From NCBI GenBank assembly GCA_002309235.1, contig DBXA01000003.1, forward strand, positions 24,820-36,261: DNA of 11,442 nt. Direction: 5' to 3'. A model generated the notes under the pieces. That model was not told the DNA's origin and ran no database searches. It worked only from the letters and a program-made list of their open reading frames with translations. Below are positions 7,607 through 11,442 of this stretch, one piece after another. The DNA is from Christensenella sp. UBA1224 (GTDB lineage Bacteria > Bacillota > Clostridia > Christensenellales > Aristaeellaceae). The position numbers were made by a program, and so were the translations under genes. The first letter of the stretch is position 1; every line of letters starts with the position of its first letter.

Positions 7607-8491
7607 ATGGCGATCCGGGACAGTCGTTCGGACAAGGCTTTTGCCATCATCAATGTCACCATTCTTACCCTCATCACACTGATCGTGCTGTATCCCCTGG
7701 TGTTCTGCGTGAGCGCCTCCTTCTCCAATACGGCGGCCCTTGCCGCGGGAGATGTGGTTCTGTTCCCCGTCCGTCCGAACCTTACATCCTACCGGGCGGT
7801 ATTCAGGGACAACTCGATCTGGATCGGATACAGGAACACGACCTGTTATACGATACTGTATCTCATCATCAGCCTCACGGCAACGATCATAACGGCATAT
7901 CCGCTTTCCCGCAGGGACCTGAAGGGCCGGAACGTGTTCATGCTGGTATTCACCTTTACCATGTTCTTTTCCGGCGGCATCATCCCGACCTATCTGGTCA
8001 TAAAGAACCTGAAGATGCTCAATACGGTCTGGGCGATCGTGCTGCCCGGGTGCCTTTCGGTCACCAACCTGATCATCACGCGGACATACTTTATGAATTC
8101 CATTCCCTTCGAACTGCAGGAATCCGCCATGATCGACGGCTCCAGCAACGTGGGGACGCTGCTGCGCATCGTGATGCCGCTTTCCAAGCCCATCATCGCC
8201 GTCATGGCCGTCTACTACGGCGTGGCGATGTGGAACAGCTACTTCAGCGCTCTCATGTACCTGACGGATACGAAAAAATGGCCCCTGCAGCTGGTGCTCA
8301 GGGAGCTGCTCCTCGCGAACATGATCACGGAGGTCACGGATTCCACCATGTTTACCCCGGAGCAGATACTCCTCTATGAAGGCATGAAATATGCCCTCGT
8401 GGTAGTAGCCAGCCTGCCCGTCATGTGCCTGTACCCGTTCGTACAGCGCTTCTTCGTAAAGGGCGTCATGATCGGCGCCATCAAGGGATGA
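7607..8491 (+). CDS. ABC transporter permease, CUT1 family, YtcP/LplC-like
   Basis: This 294-residue membrane protein is the second channel half of the importer. The N-terminal helix (AFAIINVTILTLITLIVLYP) is followed by the large extracytoplasmic segment and further helices. The coupling loop is Q171-E-S-A-M-I-D-G178 with the conserved Pro at 191, and the C-terminus ends in FVQRFFVKGVMIGAIKG, diagnostic of the YtcP/LplC/AraQ group. A strong ribosome binding site (AAAGGGGGG, 7592-7600) begins within the upstream stop codon and lies 6 bases before the ATG, so the two permeases should be translated together. The length is normal. The binding-protein gene follows after 46 bases containing a small hairpin. 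Confidence 0.95.
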   Translation: MAIRDSRSDKAFAIINVTILTLITLIVLYPLVFCVSASFSNTAALAAGDVVLFPVRPNLTSYRAVFRDNSIWIGYRNTTCYTILYLIISLTATIITAYPLSRRDLKGRNVFMLVFTFTMFFSGGIIPTYLVIKNLKMLNTVWAIVLPGCLSVTNLIITRTYFMNSIPFELQESAMIDGSSNVGTLLRIVMPLSKPIIAVMAVYYGVAMWNSYFSALMYLTDTKKWPLQLVLRELLLANMITEVTDSTMFTPEQILLYEGMKYALVVVASLPVMCLYPFVQRFFVKGVMIGAIKG

Positions 8492-8494
8492 TCG

Positions 8495-8507
8495 CGGGCT
8501 CTGCCCG
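8495..8507 (+). other. Short GC hairpin between permease and binding-protein genes
   Basis: CGGGC (8495-8499) pairs with GCCCG (8503-8507) around a TCT loop, followed by TTATC. It is too short and lacks the T-tract of a full terminator. A structure here could protect the 5' end of a processed binding-protein mRNA, which would help raise its level over the permeases. That role is inferred. Confidence 0.35.
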
Positions 8508-8524
8508 TTATCATAGATTATTTT

Positions 8525-8530
8525 AGGAGG
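8525..8530 (+). promoter_or_regulatory. Perfect Shine-Dalgarno of the solute-binding protein gene
   Basis: AGGAGG lies 7 bases before the ATG at 8538 in an AT-rich leader. It is the best ribosome binding site in the window, fitting the need for far more binding protein than permease. Confidence 0.85.
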
Positions 8531-8537
8531 GACTTGC

Positions 8538-10109
8538 ATGAAACGGTTTTTCTCTCTGATGCTCGTCCTCGCGCTGCTCGCTTCGATCCCGGCGCTGGCG
8601 ACATCCTACACCCCCGAAGGCTGGTTCCCGCTTTCCGATGAGCCGGTAACGCTCCAGTTCATCACCAAGAGGGGCTCCAACCAGATCGACTACGGCGACA
8701 TGCTCGTATGGCAGAAATACGAGAAGCTCACAAACGTTCATATCGATTGGATCAACGTGCCCGGCGCGGATTTCAACACGCGCGTTAACACGGTCCTCGC
8801 ATCCGATGATCTGCCGGACGGCATCTACAAGGCCAGCATGAACATGGCCGCCCTCACCAAGTGGGCAGTTGACGGACAGATCCTCTCCATGAGCCCCTAT
8901 ATGGCTGAGTGCCCGAACCTCACCGCTTTCTATGAGAGGCATCCGGACGTCGTGACCAGCGTCTCCATCGACGGCGAGATCTACGGCGTAGGTTATTATA
9001 ATGAGTGCCCGGCTCTGCAGGTCGGCTCCCGCCTGTTCATCAACGTGGACTGGATGAAGAACCTCGATATCAAGATGCCCACCACCATCGATGAGTATAC
9101 CGAAGTCCTGCGCGCCTTCAAGGCCCAGGATGCCAACGGCAACGGCGACGCGAACGACGAGATCCCGCTGGCCATCGCTGACGATGCTGTCGGGACCCTG
9201 ATCACCACCTTCTGCGGCTCCTGGGGCCTGGCGAACCATGGCGTCAAGGAGACCTACATCGACCTCGATCCCGTGACGAACGAGATCCGTTTCTATCCCG
9301 CAGCTGAAGAATTCCGCGACCTGCTCCGCTGGCTCAACACCCTCTACACGGAAGGCCTGCTCGACCAGCAGTGCTTCACCATCGCCTATGAGGAATTCGT
9401 TGCTGACGGCACCAGCGGCAAGGTCGGTTCCTTCCCCTATGTGAACACCACCCTGATGGGCCTGGAAGAAGTCAAATTCGCCGGCCTCGACGAGGCCCTC
9501 ACCGGCCCCAACGGCGATAAGATGTTCGCCGCTTCCCAGTCTGCCGTTTACACCCCCGGCGCCTTCGTACTGTGCGATGGCTGCGCCGATCCGCTGCTGT
9601 GCATGAAGTGGGTCGACTACTTCTACGGCGTGGACGGAGCCGAGCTCCTCTTCATGACCGAAAAGGGCAAGCTCTATGATACGGATGAGAACGGACGCAA
9701 CTACTATGTGCCCTATGTCGCGGAGAACCCTGACGGCCTGACCATGAGCCAGGTTATCGGCCAGTACTCCTCCTGGTCCGGCGGCGGAAGCCCTGCCCTG
9801 CTGATCGACAACTACTTCATCGGCGGCGAGACCAGGCCTATCCCGCTGGATGCTGCCAACAAGATGATCCCCTGGCTGCCTGAGACCGTGTGGGAAGCTT
9901 TCGCCTACACGACCGAGGAGCAGGAGGAGAAGACCGTCCTGTTCAACGATATCGACAGCTATGTCAAGGAAATGCGCGCTGCCTTCATCAAGGGCGATGC
10001 GAACCTTGATACCGATTGGAATACCTACCTGGGCGAGCTCGACAAGATGCAGCTGCCTGAGTATATCAAACTTGTGAATGCCGCTTACGCGCGCTATATG
10101 GGCGAATGA
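8538..10109 (+). CDS. Extracellular solute-binding protein of an LplABC-type sugar importer
   Basis: This 523-residue binding protein should capture the oligosaccharide or glycoconjugate and deliver it to the two upstream permeases. Residues 1-21 are a signal peptide ending in A-L-A, with cleavage expected before T22. There is no Cys in the first 28 residues, so the lipobox that normally tethers such proteins in Gram-positive bacteria is absent. The mature start (GWFPLSDEPVTLQFIT) and early features such as LTNVHIDWINVP and NTVLASDDLPDGIYK are typical of LplA-type proteins. D198-A-N-G-N-G-D204-A-N-D-E is an EF-hand-like acidic loop often seen in this family (DxNGNGxxDEIPL) and may bind calcium. 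Length is normal for LplA-like proteins (about 500). The gene is noticeably richer in C-ending codons than the genes before it, consistent with high expression. The ligand is unknown. Confidence 0.93.
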   Translation: MKRFFSLMLVLALLASIPALATSYTPEGWFPLSDEPVTLQFITKRGSNQIDYGDMLVWQKYEKLTNVHIDWINVPGADFNTRVNTVLASDDLPDGIYKASMNMAALTKWAVDGQILSMSPYMAECPNLTAFYERHPDVVTSVSIDGEIYGVGYYNECPALQVGSRLFINVDWMKNLDIKMPTTIDEYTEVLRAFKAQDANGNGDANDEIPLAIADDAVGTLITTFCGSWGLANHGVKETYIDLDPVTNEIRFYPAAEEFRDLLRWLNTLYTEGLLDQQCFTIAYEEFVADGTSGKVGSFPYVNTTLMGLEEVKFAGLDEALTGPNGDKMFAASQSAVYTPGAFVLCDGCADPLLCMKWVDYFYGVDGAELLFMTEKGKLYDTDENGRNYYVPYVAENPDGLTMSQVIGQYSSWSGGGSPALLIDNYFIGGETRPIPLDAANKMIPWLPETVWEAFAYTTEEQEEKTVLFNDIDSYVKEMRAAFIKGDANLDTDWNTYLGELDKMQLPEYIKLVNAAYARYMGE

Positions 10110-10143
10110 TCCGTATGACGCTGTAACGGAGACACACATACCG

Positions 10144-10185
10144 GGGGCGCGCCGTTTCCCATGAAAGGGCGCGCCCCTCTCCTGT
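10144..10185 (+). terminator. Strong hairpin after the binding-protein gene, possibly a partial terminator
   Basis: GGGGCGCGCC (10144-10153) pairs perfectly with GGCGCGCCCC (10168-10177). Inside, after a G/G mismatch, TTTC pairs with GAAA around CCAT. The tail is CT-rich (TCTCCTGTGT) rather than a T-run. It could terminate most transcripts or protect the 3' end of the transporter mRNA, while some read-through reaches the hydrolase and sulfatase genes, for which I see no clear promoter. Confidence 0.65.
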
Positions 10186-10207
10186 GTACCGAAAAAGGAG
10201 AAGGACA

Positions 10208-11023
10208 ATGAAGATACAATGGCTTGGGACCGCTGCCGCCGAAGGCTGGCCGGGCATATTCTGCCGCTGCAGCGCGTGCCGCAGGGCGGAGGAGCTGGGC
10301 GGAAGGAATATCCGCACCCGCGCCTCGGCGCTGATAGACGGCATACTGCTCGTGGATCTTGACCCGGATCTCTATGCCCAGAAGCTGAAACTGCACCTGG
10401 ACCTGCGCGATATCCGGGATGTGCTCATCACGCACAATCACGGAGACCATATCACGCCCTTGTACATGGAATTCCGCAAGAGGAACTATTACCTGGAGGA
10501 TCTTCCCATCCTTCCGGTATACGGGCCGGCGGACGCCCTGGAGCTGCTCGCGCCGTATCGGGAGTATATCGAGGCGCATACCGTGGAGGTGGGAGACGTG
10601 TTCTCCACGACCGAACACACCGTGTTCACGCTGCCTGCGGTGCACAGCGCGCCCAACGGCAAATACTACCTGATCGAAAGGAATGGAAAGACCATCCTCT
10701 ATATGCACGATACCGGGATCCTGTGCCTTGAGGACGCGGTGCGCATGCTGCGCGGGCATCTCAGGGCTCCGATGGATCTTGTCAGCATGGACTGCACCTA
10801 CGGGCCGAACCCTCTTCCCGAGGGCTATACATCCCATATGGGCTTCGCGGAGAACATACGCCTGAAGGAGAGATTCCTGCAAGAGGGCATCGCGGATGAC
10901 CATACCCGCTTTGTATCGAGCCATTTTTCCCATAACGGGCGCATGCTGTACGACGAGATGACGGAATACATGAAGCCTTACGGGATCGAGATCGCCTACG
11001 ACGGCATGACCGCGGAGGTATAG
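10208..11023 (+). CDS. PhnP-like metallo-beta-lactamase-fold hydrolase
   Basis: This 271-residue cytoplasmic enzyme is predicted to be a binuclear metal phosphodiesterase. The metal motif H76-N-H78-G-D80-H81 is intact and is joined by H146 (PAVHS), D168 (MHDTG) and H239. C19-R-C21-S-A-C24 near the start, plus H242 in HFSH, match the Cys3-His structural zinc site known from E. coli PhnP (C21, C23, C26, H225), and the 3-residue spacing of the two late histidines is the same. PhnP cleaves 5-phosphoribosyl 1,2-cyclic phosphate in phosphonate breakdown. No other phn gene is present here, so the true substrate may be another cyclic or simple phosphodiester. ATG 10208 is chosen because AAGGAGAAGGA lies just upstream; the GTG at 10184 overlaps the hairpin tail. 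It sits between the transporter and the sulfatase gene, suggesting a role in processing the imported compound. Confidence 0.88.
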   Translation: MKIQWLGTAAAEGWPGIFCRCSACRRAEELGGRNIRTRASALIDGILLVDLDPDLYAQKLKLHLDLRDIRDVLITHNHGDHITPLYMEFRKRNYYLEDLPILPVYGPADALELLAPYREYIEAHTVEVGDVFSTTEHTVFTLPAVHSAPNGKYYLIERNGKTILYMHDTGILCLEDAVRMLRGHLRAPMDLVSMDCTYGPNPLPEGYTSHMGFAENIRLKERFLQEGIADDHTRFVSSHFSHNGRMLYDEMTEYMKPYGIEIAYDGMTAEV

Positions 11024-11087
11024 GATACGTTTTTTCCCGCTTGCCGGAAGATCTGTGCAAGCATCGGACAGATAGGGAGGAGAGCAT

Positions 11088-11442
11088 ATGCCAAAGCCGA
11101 ATGTACTCCTTGTTATGGCGGACCAGTTCCGGGGAGACTGCCTGGGGATCGACGGGCACCCGGATGTGAAGACGCCTTTCCTGGATACCCTCGCGCTGCA
11201 GGGCGCGCGCTTTACTAGGGCATACACCGCGACGCCCAGCTGCATACCTGCCCGCGCAGGGCTCATGACAGGTATGTGCCCCGCCCATCACGGTAGGGTC
11301 GGGTATCAGGACGGTGTGCCGTGGAACTATGAAAACACGCTTGCGGGCTGTTTTACGCAGGCGGGCTACCAGACGAAATGCGTGGGGAAGATGCATGTGC
11401 ACCCGCTGCGCAGCCGCCTGGGCTTTGAGGATGTGGAGCTGG
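11088..11442 (+). CDS. Sulfatase (Cys-type, S1 family), 3' end outside the window
   Basis: The first 118 residues are visible. MPKPNVLLVMADQFRGDCLG carries the N-terminal strand and metal-binding Asp (D12) of type I sulfatases. C52-I-P-A-R56, followed by AGLMTG, is the sulfatase signature in which the Cys is converted to formylglycine by an anaerobic (radical SAM) or aerobic maturase encoded elsewhere. G-Y-Q-T-K-C-V-G-K101-M-H103 matches the conserved GKxH motif. There is no signal peptide, so it should hydrolyse sulfate esters inside the cell, consistent with desulfation after import. The start is set by GGGAGGAGAG (11075-11084) ahead of the ATG. It lies 64 bases after the hydrolase gene, with no convincing terminator between. 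Phosphonate monoester hydrolases and phosphodiesterases share this fold and signature, so the exact ester is uncertain. Confidence 0.88.
   Translation, partial: MPKPNVLLVMADQFRGDCLGIDGHPDVKTPFLDTLALQGARFTRAYTATPSCIPARAGLMTGMCPAHHGRVGYQDGVPWNYENTLAGCFTQAGYQTKCVGKMHVHPLRSRLGFEDVEL

Noticed and set aside
8523..10208. 561-codon open frame on the minus strand across the binding-protein gene
   Set aside because: It lies almost wholly opposite a gene with clear family features, has no recognisable domain, and its low-complexity His/Asp/Val-rich translation is that of an antisense shadow.
11024..11087. T-run at 11030-11035 as a terminator between the PhnP-like and sulfatase genes
   Set aside because: No GC-rich stem precedes the T-run. 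The only pairing nearby (CTTGC at 11040-11044 with GCAAG at 11057-11061) is short and follows it, so co-transcription is more likely.
10094..11266. 390-codon minus-strand open frame over the PhnP-like and sulfatase genes
   Set aside because: It overlaps two genes with complete catalytic motifs on the + strand and has no ribosome binding site or domain of its own that I can see.
1..11442. CRISPR array, insertion sequence, phage or tRNA signals
   Set aside because: I saw no regularly spaced identical repeats outside the LRR gene, no transposase or integrase motifs, and no cloverleaf-like sequence on either strand.

Overview
The window is about 11.4 kb of moderately high-GC DNA (my estimate is somewhat above 55%) with every convincing gene on the + strand. 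Strong AGGAGG-type ribosome binding sites, short intergenic gaps, GTG and ATG starts, an LplABC-type sugar transporter without its own ATPase, a BspA-type leucine-rich repeat protein and an Ig-like repeat surface protein together suggest an anaerobic gut or rumen Clostridia-type Firmicute. The Christensenellales/Aristaeellaceae neighbourhood is my guess; no rRNA or marker gene is present to settle it. I see no mobile element, CRISPR array, tRNA or phage gene.

Region 1 (1-4920) is a secreted/surface protein unit. It begins with the 3' part of a large protein of at least 1,117 residues made of about six Ig-like beta-sandwich repeats and ending in two tandem copies of a Cys/Trp-containing helical module. 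Thirteen bases later comes a 498-residue secreted BspA-like leucine-rich repeat protein. A 13-bp hairpin (4890-4919) closes the unit.

Region 2 (4967-6500) starts at a good extended -10 promoter. It holds a small GNAT acetyltransferase and an intracellular glycerophosphodiester phosphodiesterase-family protein, and ends at a clear rho-independent terminator.

Region 3 (6541-11442, running off the edge) is a carbohydrate uptake locus. After an AT-rich promoter region come two CUT1-type permeases (LplB-like and YtcP/LplC-like), then a highly expressed-looking extracellular solute-binding protein with a signal peptide but no lipobox cysteine. A strong hairpin separates these from a PhnP-like metallo-beta-lactamase-fold hydrolase and the 5' end of a Cys-type (formylglycine-dependent) sulfatase. 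The layout suggests import of a glycoconjugate, with intracellular enzymes cutting phosphodiester and sulfate-ester substituents. The substrate cannot be read from the sequence, and the ATPase must be encoded elsewhere.

No clearly unprecedented system is visible. The parts most worth a second look are the duplicated C-terminal module of the first protein, the apparently non-lipidated binding protein, and the GDPD/PhnP-like/sulfatase set around one transporter.
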